Assembly: GCA_030147325.1 (NCBI GenBank) | Contig: JASLAA010000148.1 | Location: 1-28,865, forward strand | DNA: 28,865 nucleotides | Origin: Arthrobacter sp. | GTDB lineage: Bacteria > Actinomycetota > Actinomycetes > Actinomycetales > Micrococcaceae | Direction: 5' to 3' | Shown: piece after piece, positions 15,541-21,692 of the stretch | Position numbering within the stretch: the stretch's first letter is position 1 | How the letters are laid out: the number at the start of each line of letters is the position of its first letter | The notes under the pieces: generated by a model | What the model was told of the DNA's origin: nothing | Database searches by the model: none | The model's input: only the letters and a program-made list of their open reading frames with translations | Position numbers and translations under genes: made by a program

Positions 15541-17325
15541 CTACGACAGGGGATCCGTGCCCTCCTCGATGTCCACGTAGCGCTGCAGGAGGCCGGGAGC
15601 GCTGCTGGGCGGTTCCTCCTCGAGCGCCTCCCGTATCGATTCCAGTTTCGCGGCGCCTGCAGGAAAGGGCGGCAGGAGAGGCACGTCCGGATCCGTCACG
15701 ACGTCGAGCACGAAGGGGCGGTCAGCGGCGAAAGCGCGCTGCCAGGCCGCCTCGATCTCGGCGGGATCCTCCACCCGCACACTGTCGAGACCGAGCAGCC
15801 GGGCGTGACCGGCGAAATCGACGGCCGGCAACGCCTGGCTGTCCTGGAACCGGGGTTCCCCCTCCATCTCGCGCTGCTCCCAGGACACCTCCGCAAGGTC
15901 CCGGTTGGAGAAGATGCACACCACGAAGCGTGGATCCGACCAGGTCGGCCACAGCGAGGCGACGGTTACGAGCTCGGCGAGCCCCGCCATCTGCATGGCG
16001 CCATCACCCACGAGCACGACGACCGGGCGATCAGGGCGGGCGAGCTTTGCGGCGATGCCGTACGGGACGCCGGCACCCATGCAGCCCAGGGTGCTGGAGA
16101 GGTGGGCCGGAACGCCCCGGGGCAGCCGGAGCTGACGCGCATACCAGTACACGCAGCTGCCGACATCGACGGCGACCTGAGCGTCCCGCGGAAGGACGGC
16201 GTTGAGCTCGTGAACCACCCGCTCCGGATTGATCGGTTCGGCCGGAGTCATGGCCCGTTCCTTCGCCACCCGGTGCCACCGCTGCACCTGCTGCTCGACG
16301 TCCCGGCGCCAGCTGTGGTCCCGCTGCCCGTGCAGCAGGACGAGCAGGGCGTCGAGCGTGGCGGTGGCGTCTCCGTGCAGTGCCACCTCGACCGGGTAGC
16401 GGTTGCCGATGGCTTTCGGATCGATGTCGATCTGTACGGCCCGGGCCTGGCCCGGAGCCGGGTAGTACTCGGTCCACGGGTCGTTGGAGCCGACGATGAG
16501 CAGGGTGTCACAGTTGTCCATCAGGAAGGCGCTCGCGGTGGTGCCGAGATGCCCCATGGTCCCCGTCGCGTGGGGTAGCGATTCATCGACGAACGGCTTG
16601 CCGAGCAGGCTCGTCGTGATGCCCGCCCCCAGCCGGTCCGCGACGGCCAGCACTTCCTGCTGCGCCTGCGCAGCACCCTGTCCCACCAGGATGGCGACCC
16701 TGGTACCGGCGTTCAGGAGGGCTGCGGCATCGTGCAGGTCCGTCTCGCGAGGAGTGACGCACCCCAGCGACCACACGGGCGACGACGGCACCACCCCGTG
16801 CTCGTGGGGAGTCTCCGGAGCGGGTTCCTGCTGGACGTCGTGCGGGAGGATCACGACGGCGGGGGACCGGGTGGCGAGCGCCACCTTGAAGGCGCGGTCG
16901 AGGATCAGGGGAAGCTGCTCGGGGCTCGACACCTGCTGCCGGAATTCCGAGGCGACGTCCTTGAACAGGCTGAGGAGGTCGATCTCCTGCTGGTAGCCGG
17001 ACCCGAGAACCGTCTGGCTCTGCTGTCCGATGATCGCGACGACGGGCACGCTGTCCATCCGGGCGTCGTAGAGGCCGTTCAGCAGATGGACCGCACCCGG
17101 GCCCTGAGTGGCCGTGACCACCCCGACGCCACCGGTGTATTTCGCATGGGCTACCGCCATGAAGGCGGCCGCCTCCTCGTGCCGGGCCTGGACGAAGTGA
17201 GGGCTTCCTGCTCGGCGCAGGGCGCCGAGCAGGGGATTGATACCGTCGCCGCTGTAGCCGAAGATCCTGTCCACGCGCCAGGTAGCCAGACGACCGACCA
17301 CGAAGTCGGCGACCGTGCCGGACAA
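15541..17325 (-). CDS. ThDP-dependent pyruvate oxidase/dehydrogenase-like enzyme (PoxB/YdaP type)
   Basis: A 594-residue enzyme with the three domains of the pyruvate oxidase/acetolactate synthase superfamily. The N-terminal domain shows FGYSGDGINPLLGAL and the catalytic Glu50 in RHEEAAAFMA; the middle domain binds flavin in relatives; the C-terminal ThDP motif runs from GDG (440-442) to Asn474. The FGYSGDGIN start and overall pattern match pyruvate oxidases such as E. coli PoxB and Bacillus YdaP, which convert pyruvate to acetate and are stress-induced. The predicted start is TTG, 4 nt after the stop of the upstream gene, so translation is probably coupled. The downstream catalase has its own promoter. 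Confidence 0.88.
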   Translation of the reverse strand: MSGTVADFVVGRLATWRVDRIFGYSGDGINPLLGALRRAGSPHFVQARHEEAAAFMAVAHAKYTGGVGVVTATQGPGAVHLLNGLYDARMDSVPVVAIIGQQSQTVLGSGYQQEIDLLSLFKDVASEFRQQVSSPEQLPLILDRAFKVALATRSPAVVILPHDVQQEPAPETPHEHGVVPSSPVWSLGCVTPRETDLHDAAALLNAGTRVAILVGQGAAQAQQEVLAVADRLGAGITTSLLGKPFVDESLPHATGTMGHLGTTASAFLMDNCDTLLIVGSNDPWTEYYPAPGQARAVQIDIDPKAIGNRYPVEVALHGDATATLDALLVLLHGQRDHSWRRDVEQQVQRWHRVAKERAMTPAEPINPERVVHELNAVLPRDAQVAVDVGSCVYWYARQLRLPRGVPAHLSSTLGCMGAGVPYGIAAKLARPDRPVVVLVGDGAMQMAGLAELVTVASLWPTWSDPRFVVCIFSNRDLAEVSWEQREMEGEPRFQDSQALPAVDFAGHARLLGLDSVRVEDPAEIEAAWQRAFAADRPFVLDVVTDPDVPLLPPFPAGAAKLESIREALEEEPPSSAPGLLQRYVDIEEGTDPLS

Positions 17326-17329
17326 CGAG

Positions 17330-18484
17330 CTACACCGCTGCCGGCATGTCGGGGCCGGTGGGCCAGCGCAGGAGAGCGGCGATCGGCTTCTCCTCCAGTG
17401 CCCCGGACGGGTACATCGTGACCTGGGCGTCGGTCAGGGCGGCTGCGCGAAGCAGTGCCGCCACAGCCGGGACCGGCCCGAGCACGCCCGCCCCCGCAGT
17501 CTCCGCGTCCGACGTCGCCACCCACGGAGCGGCATCGAGCGCAAGGAGACTCTCGTCCTGCCAGGCCGTCATCTCCAGGAGAAGTGATTCGACCTGGGCC
17601 TGCTGCAGGGCGGTGATCACCGGACCCCGGCCGACGGCCGAGGTGCGTGTGCCCTGGCCCTCCTTCTCGGCGAGGCGTTCCAGCAGGTCGTGCTGCCGCT
17701 CGGCCATCGTGCGGGCGACCAGCAACTGCACCTCCTCGAGGAAGGCCTGCTCGTCCGCTCCGGCGGCGCGCGTATTGCTCTCGATGATGCTGAGCTTCGC
17801 GCGGGATTCCTGGGACACCTCGTCCGCGACGAGCTGTCGCGCACGGATGTCACCGGCGACGATGATGAGCTGGGCATCGTGTTCGGCCGAGATCCGGTCG
17901 ATCTCCGAGGCGACCTCGCGTGAGTTCATCTTCCACACCTTCTCGGCGTGCTGTTGCATGCGTCGGTGGCCCCACCCGCCGCTGCCGAGCTTGCGGGTGT
18001 GCATGGTGTCACCCTCGATCGTGGCGTCAGGGCCACCCGAGGTGATGTGCGCCTCGTCCCCGTCGGCATAGCGCAGGTACACCTCGCCGCCGTGATGACC
18101 GACCTCGGCCACGAGGTAGGCGAAATCCTCCGGCGTGTGCCGGATCAGGGGAGCCAGGTCGGGCACGGGTCCCGTTGCGGTGACCGCAAGCCCCACCAGG
18201 TTGCCGGGCAGGAACTCGTTGACCACGGCCTCCCCGTTGTTGATCAGGAGGAAGCGGGTCACCGGGTCGGGCAGGCCCTTGGCGGTGGCGCCGAGCGCGG
18301 CCACGGCTGCGTCGACGTCCTGCTCCGGGGCTCCAGCATCCTTCATCTGCTGAGCTACGGAGCGGGGCAGGATCTCGTCATTGGCCAGGCCATCCACGGT
18401 TCCGGTGCTGCCCTCGACGTAGATGGTGGTCCACGGGCCGGGCAGTTCGAACAGTCGAGCGTGGTCTTTGAGTAGCTGCGTCAC
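17330..18484 (-). CDS. baeRF2 (Rv2629-like) release-factor-fold protein
   Basis: A 384-residue protein of the bacterial archaeo-eukaryotic release factor family 2, named after mycobacterial Rv2629, a dormancy/hypoxia-linked gene. Visible family features include WTTIYVEGSTG near the start, GDEAHITSGGPDATIEGD and GWGHRRMQQHAEKVWKMNSREVASEIDRI in the middle, and IIVAGDIRARQLVADEVS in the C-terminal half. The eRF1 GGQ motif is absent, as in this family. Its role may be in translation or ribosome rescue under stress, but is not established. The GTG start at 18484 follows AGGGGAT; the frame is open upstream through the promoter. It forms a two-gene unit with the pyruvate-oxidase-like enzyme. Confidence 0.85.
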   Translation of the reverse strand: MTQLLKDHARLFELPGPWTTIYVEGSTGTVDGLANDEILPRSVAQQMKDAGAPEQDVDAAVAALGATAKGLPDPVTRFLLINNGEAVVNEFLPGNLVGLAVTATGPVPDLAPLIRHTPEDFAYLVAEVGHHGGEVYLRYADGDEAHITSGGPDATIEGDTMHTRKLGSGGWGHRRMQQHAEKVWKMNSREVASEIDRISAEHDAQLIIVAGDIRARQLVADEVSQESRAKLSIIESNTRAAGADEQAFLEEVQLLVARTMAERQHDLLERLAEKEGQGTRTSAVGRGPVITALQQAQVESLLLEMTAWQDESLLALDAAPWVATSDAETAGAGVLGPVPAVAALLRAAALTDAQVTMYPSGALEEKPIAALLRWPTGPDMPAAV

Positions 18485-18543
18485 GGAAGATCCCCTGTCG
18501 TGTCGATGGTGGTCGTCTTCGGGGCGGGGGGCCGCCCCGAAGG

Positions 18544-18559
18544 ATACTAAGGACACTTA
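18544..18559 (-). promoter_or_regulatory. Palindrome B with -10 TAGTAT before baeRF2
   Basis: On the minus strand TAAG-TGTC-CTTA (18559-18548) runs straight into GTAT, so that its last TA begins the -10 hexamer TAGTAT (18549-18544). No TTGAC-like -35 is found at normal spacing. The start codon is 59 nt downstream of the hexamer. Confidence 0.55.
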
Positions 18560-18649
18560 TGGTCTACCATCCGGCCCCCCGGGCTGAGAAGGTCAGTTCG
18601 TGCCTCCCGGGGCCTTGAAAAAGGTTCGGCAGGTGTGGGAGGCAGCGGG

Positions 18650-18655
18650 TAGCGT
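18650..18655 (+). promoter_or_regulatory. Candidate -10 (TAGCGT) of a leaderless small gene
   Basis: TAGCGT is followed by six bases and then ATG at 18662; no ribosome binding site is present. A -35 at normal spacing is not evident. Confidence 0.45.
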
Positions 18656-18661
18656 GACATC

Positions 18662-18871
18662 ATGCTCACAGTTCCCGAGAATTTCCCGCCCAGGTACATC
18701 AGCTTCCTCGAAGCCCAGGACGAAGGGTTCGCCGAGACGGTCCTGATGGTCATGAAGCAATCCATGGCCGAGGGCAAGTTCGGCATCCTCGTCAGCAGTC
18801 ACGCGCTCGATCGACAGGCCGAGCTCTCTCAGGAAGTGCCGTTCGGCGAGGTCGTCGAAGGGACCCGCTGA
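18662..18871 (+). CDS. Small 69-residue protein of unknown function
   Basis: A 69-residue acidic soluble protein (PENFPPRYISFLEAQDEGFAE early, then a helix around VLMVMKQSMAEGKFGILVS). It has no membrane span, cysteine or recognisable motif. The -10-like TAGCGT 6 nt before the ATG, the absence of a competing frame, and the strong hairpin terminator 29 nt after the stop support it as a real gene. It lies between the divergent baeRF2 operon and a convergent 49-residue acidic gene. Its N-terminal fragment has no evident relation to neighbours. Confidence 0.65.
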   Translation: MLTVPENFPPRYISFLEAQDEGFAETVLMVMKQSMAEGKFGILVSSHALDRQAELSQEVPFGEVVEGTR

Positions 18872-18899
18872 CTCCGGGTCGCGAGCCCGCACCACACGC

Positions 18900-18929
18900 A
18901 AGAGCGCCGACCAGAAGGTCGGCGCTCTT
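18900..18929. terminator. Strong bidirectional terminator
   Basis: AAGAGCGCCGACC (18900-18912) and GGTCGGCGCTCTT (18917-18929) form a perfect 13-bp stem with an AGAA loop, between the convergent genes ending at 18871 and 19001. A third copy of the right arm, GGTCGGCGCTC, lies at 18950-18960. Confidence 0.9.
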
Positions 18930-19000
18930 GTGTCTCGGTCCGCTGTGTCGGTCGGCGCTCGCGCGGGCGAGCCGGCCGGTCGCCGCTCGCGGCGGGTGAG

Positions 19001-19150
19001 TTATGTGCCGTCGCTGTACTCGTCCTCGGAATCCGCACCCTCGGCCGGGTCCTGGGGGTGGACCCTGATGTCCTCCGGGTTGGCGTCCGTGTCCCCTTCG
19101 GCAGGGGCCTCGTTGTGGGTCCGGTTACTGTCGCTGACATTGTCTGACAT
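19001..19150 (-). CDS. 49-residue highly acidic small protein
   Basis: A minus-strand gene too short for most ORF cutoffs. The ATG at 19150 is preceded by GAGAGGA 7 nt upstream and by a promoter-like region with palindrome C; the stop TAA is at 19003-19001. The product starts MSDNVSDSNR and has 15 Asp/Glu in 49 residues, with no Lys and no Cys. It is probably disordered. Similar tiny acidic proteins occur in Arthrobacter relatives, as I recall, but have no assigned function. It is convergent with the 69-residue gene and shares its terminator. A plausible role is as a stress-related disordered protein, purely by its promoter context. Confidence 0.75.
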   Translation of the reverse strand: MSDNVSDSNRTHNEAPAEGDTDANPEDIRVHPQDPAEGADSEDEYSDGT

Positions 19151-19173
19151 GCGTGGTCCTCTCGATCGAAGGG

Positions 19174-19189
19174 AAAGTAAGCTCCCTTA
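19174..19189 (-). promoter_or_regulatory. Palindrome C with -10 TACTTT
   Basis: On the minus strand TAAG-GGAG-CTTA (19189-19178) continues into CTTT, so its last TA starts the -10-like TACTTT (19179-19174), 23 nt before the ATG at 19150. No clear -35. Same core and same placement as palindrome B. Confidence 0.55.
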
Positions 19190-19239
19190 TCGTCAGTCTA
19201 CGGACCGGGTGCCCCGAGCGGAACCACTGGAGCTTCCCC

Positions 19240-19269
19240 GTGACGGCTGGTCATCAGCATGCTTAGGGT
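19240..19269 (+). promoter_or_regulatory. Leaderless promoter with palindrome D
   Basis: GTGACG (19240-19245), an 18-nt spacer and TAGGGT (19264-19269) make a good actinobacterial promoter whose start would fall on the ATG at 19276. TCAG-CATG-CTTA (19254-19265) is a one-mismatch copy of the TAAG-N4-CTTA element and ends in the -10. Confidence 0.55.
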
Positions 19270-19275
19270 TGGTAT

Positions 19276-19809
19276 ATGGAGACCTACGCGAGTGCCCGTG
19301 CGGACCCGGACGACGTGTCGTCGTTGCGACGGCGCGGACGCTTGATCGCCCGGGCTGCGCTGATCGGCCTGCTCGCGTTCGCGCTGGGTCTGGCGGCGCA
19401 CGCGGTATCCGGAGGGGCGCTGCCCGGTGCGCTCATCCTCCTGGCTCTGGCCTCCTTCGCCGTTCTGGCCTCGACCATCGTGGCGCAGTGGGACCCGCCC
19501 TTCTGGTGCGTGATGCTGCTCCTCGGGGCGGGCCAGCAGGTACTGCACTGGGTTCTCGGTGGATTGGGCGGAGCAACGTCATCGGTGCCCGGGGACCTCG
19601 GACACCACGATGAAGGAGCGCCGTCCGCGGGATCGACCGCCGGCCAGGGCCATTCAGGTGAGGTCATGCTCATGCTGCACACCCACCTCGCCGTCGCCCT
19701 CCTGGTCGGCTGGACGACAGCCCGCTATGAACTCCTCGCCGACCGTGCCAGGCACGTCGTCGGCCGCAGGTACCCGCGTTCGACGGCCGAAGGCGCCCCC
19801 GTCGCGTGA
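19276..19809 (+). CDS. Four-helix membrane protein with His-rich loop
   Basis: A 177-residue protein with likely membrane helices at about 26-48, 50-70, 75-98 and 135-152. Between helices 3 and 4 is a polar loop with LGHHDEGAPSAGSTAGQGHSGE, and helix 4 begins LMLHTHLAVALLVGW; the five or so histidines could bind metal, though this is only inferred. N- and C-termini are basic. No named family is recognised. There is no ribosome binding site; the -10-like TAGGGT 6 nt upstream suggests a leaderless mRNA. The stop codon lies within a hairpin that may end transcription. Confidence 0.75.
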   Translation: METYASARADPDDVSSLRRRGRLIARAALIGLLAFALGLAAHAVSGGALPGALILLALASFAVLASTIVAQWDPPFWCVMLLLGAGQQVLHWVLGGLGGATSSVPGDLGHHDEGAPSAGSTAGQGHSGEVMLMLHTHLAVALLVGWTTARYELLADRARHVVGRRYPRSTAEGAPVA

Positions 19810-19820
19810 CAGGGGCGCCT
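19791..19820. terminator. Hairpin between convergent genes
   Basis: AGGCGCCCC (19791-19799) pairs with GGGGCGCCT (19812-19820), spanning the stop codon at 19807-19809. Nine perfect pairs, no T tract; convergent with the OYE gene ending at 19845. Confidence 0.6.
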
Positions 19821-19844
19821 CCGGGGCGGTGAGGATGGTGTGCG

Positions 19845-20936
19845 TCAGTTGCTGTGGGCGGACTCGTTGTAGAACGGGTAGTCCGTGTAGCCCTCCGGGC
19901 CGGTCGAGTAGAAGGTCGCCGGGTTGGGTTCGTTCTCCGGGAGGTTCTCCTGCCAGCGGCGAGCCAGATCGGGGTTGGCGATGGCGGGACGTCCCACGAC
20001 CACCGCATCCCCGACGCCGTCCTCGAGGATGGCGATGGCTTCCTCGCGGTTGGTGATGACTCCGAAGCCGCTGTTGATCAGGAACGGGCCGCCGAACCGC
20101 GCGCGGAGATCCTGGACGAGCTCGCCGGTGGGCTCTGCATGCAGGATGCTCAGGTAGGCCAGGTTGAGGGGAGCGATGCCGTCGACGAGTGTGCCGTAGG
20201 TCGCGTGGACATCGGCTGCCTCGGTTTCCAGGGCATCCTGGATGTTGTGGGCCGGAGAGATCCGCAGCCCCACCTTCTCGGCGCCGACCTCGGCGACGAC
20301 AGCGGTGACCAGATCGATGACGAACCGGGCACGCTTCTCGGGTGATCCCCCGTAGGCGTCCTCACGCTGGTTCGACTCGGGCGAGAGGAACTCGTGCAGC
20401 AGGTAACCATTCGCGCCGTGCAGTTCGACGCCGTCGAACCCGCCGTCGTCGATGGCCCTGCGTGAAGCCGTGACGAACTCCTCGATGATGCCCGGCAGCT
20501 CCTCAGCCGTGAGGGCGTGGGGAACGGGATACTGCTGCTTCCCGGTGCTGGTGCGCGTGGTGCCGGCGATCGCGATCGCGCTGGGAGCGACCACCTCGTA
20601 GCCGCCGTTCGTGTCGGAGTGCGTGACTCGTCCGGCGTGCATGACCTGGGCGACGATGCGCCCGCCGTCCGCGTGGACGGCATCCGTGACGCGCTTCCAG
20701 CCCGCGAGCTGCTCGTCCTCGACCAGGCCCGGCTGACCCGGGAAGCCCTGGCCGGCGTGGCTGGGGTAGGTGCCTTCGCTGACGATGAGGCCGAGGGAGG
20801 CACGCTGGCGGTAGTGCTCGACGACGATATCGCCGGGAATACCGGCATCACCCGAGCGCACGCGCGTGAGGGGCGCCATGACGACACGGTTCGGAAGCTC
20901 GAGCGTGCCGAGGGTGAGGGGGGAGAACAGCTTCAT
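19845..20936 (-). CDS. Old Yellow Enzyme family ene-reductase (NemA-like)
   Basis: A 363-residue FMN-dependent TIM-barrel reductase. It shows the N-terminal LFSPLTLGTLELPNRVVMAPLTR, the mid-barrel VMHAGRVTH, the ligand-binding HGANGYLLHEFLSPESNQREDAYGGS with its His-x-x-Asn pair, and the phosphate-binding VGRPAIANPDLARR near the end. It reduces activated C=C bonds, N-ethylmaleimide, nitro compounds or similar electrophiles with NAD(P)H. ATG at 20936 is chosen because GGAAAG lies 8 nt upstream and family members start MKLFSPL; a GTG at 20945 has no room for a ribosome binding site. Length is typical. No regulator (such as NemR) is adjacent. Confidence 0.93.
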   Translation of the reverse strand: MKLFSPLTLGTLELPNRVVMAPLTRVRSGDAGIPGDIVVEHYRQRASLGLIVSEGTYPSHAGQGFPGQPGLVEDEQLAGWKRVTDAVHADGGRIVAQVMHAGRVTHSDTNGGYEVVAPSAIAIAGTTRTSTGKQQYPVPHALTAEELPGIIEEFVTASRRAIDDGGFDGVELHGANGYLLHEFLSPESNQREDAYGGSPEKRARFVIDLVTAVVAEVGAEKVGLRISPAHNIQDALETEAADVHATYGTLVDGIAPLNLAYLSILHAEPTGELVQDLRARFGGPFLINSGFGVITNREEAIAILEDGVGDAVVVGRPAIANPDLARRWQENLPENEPNPATFYSTGPEGYTDYPFYNESAHSN

Positions 20937-21044
20937 GAAGTTCACTTTCCGGGTCGGTGACGATTCCTATGGAGCGACAACCGGCCGCTCGGAGCCGCTA
21001 TTCCTCATGTGGCGCGGCTCACCACCGCGCGGGACAGCTGCCGG

Positions 21045-21064
21045 GCCGGGCCGGACGGCCCGGC
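21045..21064 (-). terminator. First of two tandem hairpins after the acidic-protein gene
   Basis: GCCGGGCCG (21045-21053) and CGGCCCGGC (21056-21064) are perfect inverted repeats around GA. It directly adjoins the longer hairpin at 21066-21110 and may form a second terminator. Confidence 0.55.
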
Positions 21065-21065
21065 G

Positions 21066-21110
21066 ACGACGCAGCCCCGGACGGTGGTGCCGTGTCCGGG
21101 GCTGCGTCGT
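21066..21110 (-). terminator. 17-bp perfect hairpin terminator
   Basis: A 17-bp arm from 21066 to 21082 pairs without mismatch with 21094-21110; the loop is 11 nt. It lies 17 nt after the stop of the minus-strand gene ending at 21127. No T tract, as usual for GC-rich actinobacterial terminators. Confidence 0.85.
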
Positions 21111-21126
21111 GCTGCGGAACCGTCCG

Positions 21127-21579
21127 CTACCTGATGTCTTCCTGATCCATCGCATTGAGGGGGGATCCGCCGCGGTTCGCGGGGTCGTCGCTCGCATCGA
21201 CGTCGTCGTCCTCCATCATGCCGAAATCGACGTCCGCGGCGGCCTCACCGAGCATGGGCTCTCCGGGAGGAATCTGCTCCTCGCCGTGCTCGAACCTCGC
21301 CTCGGCCGTCTCGTCGCGCAGGGTCTGATCGCTGAGGACACCCTCCTCGCCGATGGCGGTGACTCCGTTCTCGTCGTCGCCGCTCTCGTTGACGCCCGGC
21401 TCGTCCTGCAGGAGGGGATCCTCCTGCCAGCGGTCCGGATTGAGCTCCGCCGCGTCCGCGTAACTGTCCGGCTGGCCCTCGAGCACCGGATCGAACGCCT
21501 CGGGGGCGAGGGAATCGTTGGGCACCTCGGGCTCTTCGCCCACGATGGTCAGTTCCTCATCGGGAAGGTTCTCGGTCAT
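21127..21579 (-). CDS. 150-residue highly acidic, lysine-free protein
   Basis: A soluble, probably disordered protein with about 46 Asp/Glu residues among 150, only five or so Arg, and no Lys or Cys. It begins MTENLPDEELTIVGEEPEVP and carries an MMEDDDVDASDDPANRGG stretch near the end. No family is recognised; related small acidic proteins are annotated hypothetical in actinobacteria. The ATG follows AAAGGCAGAG. A -10-like TAGGCT with an adjoining AT-rich palindrome lies upstream and a strong hairpin downstream, so it is probably a single-gene unit. It resembles the 49-residue acidic protein in composition and in its M-S/T-E/D-N start, but not clearly in sequence. Confidence 0.75.
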   Translation of the reverse strand: MTENLPDEELTIVGEEPEVPNDSLAPEAFDPVLEGQPDSYADAAELNPDRWQEDPLLQDEPGVNESGDDENGVTAIGEEGVLSDQTLRDETAEARFEHGEEQIPPGEPMLGEAAADVDFGMMEDDDVDASDDPANRGGSPLNAMDQEDIR

Positions 21580-21620
21580 CTTCTCTGCCTTTCATCGGTG
21601 CTGCGCATCCTTCGAGCATC

Positions 21621-21656
21621 AGCCTACCCAATTCATCAGCCTGCTGATGAATTGGG
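21621..21656 (-). promoter_or_regulatory. AT-rich palindrome abutting a -10 (TAGGCT)
   Basis: CCCAATTCATCAG (21627-21639) and CTGATGAATTGGG (21644-21656) are a perfect 13-bp inverted repeat around CCTG. On the minus strand it is directly followed by TAGGCT (21626-21621), a plausible -10 for the acidic gene starting at 21579. It could be an operator or the terminator of the epimerase gene upstream. Its AT-richness stands out from surrounding DNA. Confidence 0.55.
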
Positions 21657-21692
21657 CAGGAGACAGCCGTTCCCGGCTTTCGTAGCGGACCG

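Noticed and set aside
18829..19140. A 103-residue minus-strand frame rich in Arg, Pro and Thr
   Set aside because: It overlaps the better supported 49-residue acidic gene in another frame and crosses the strong terminator; no ribosome binding site.
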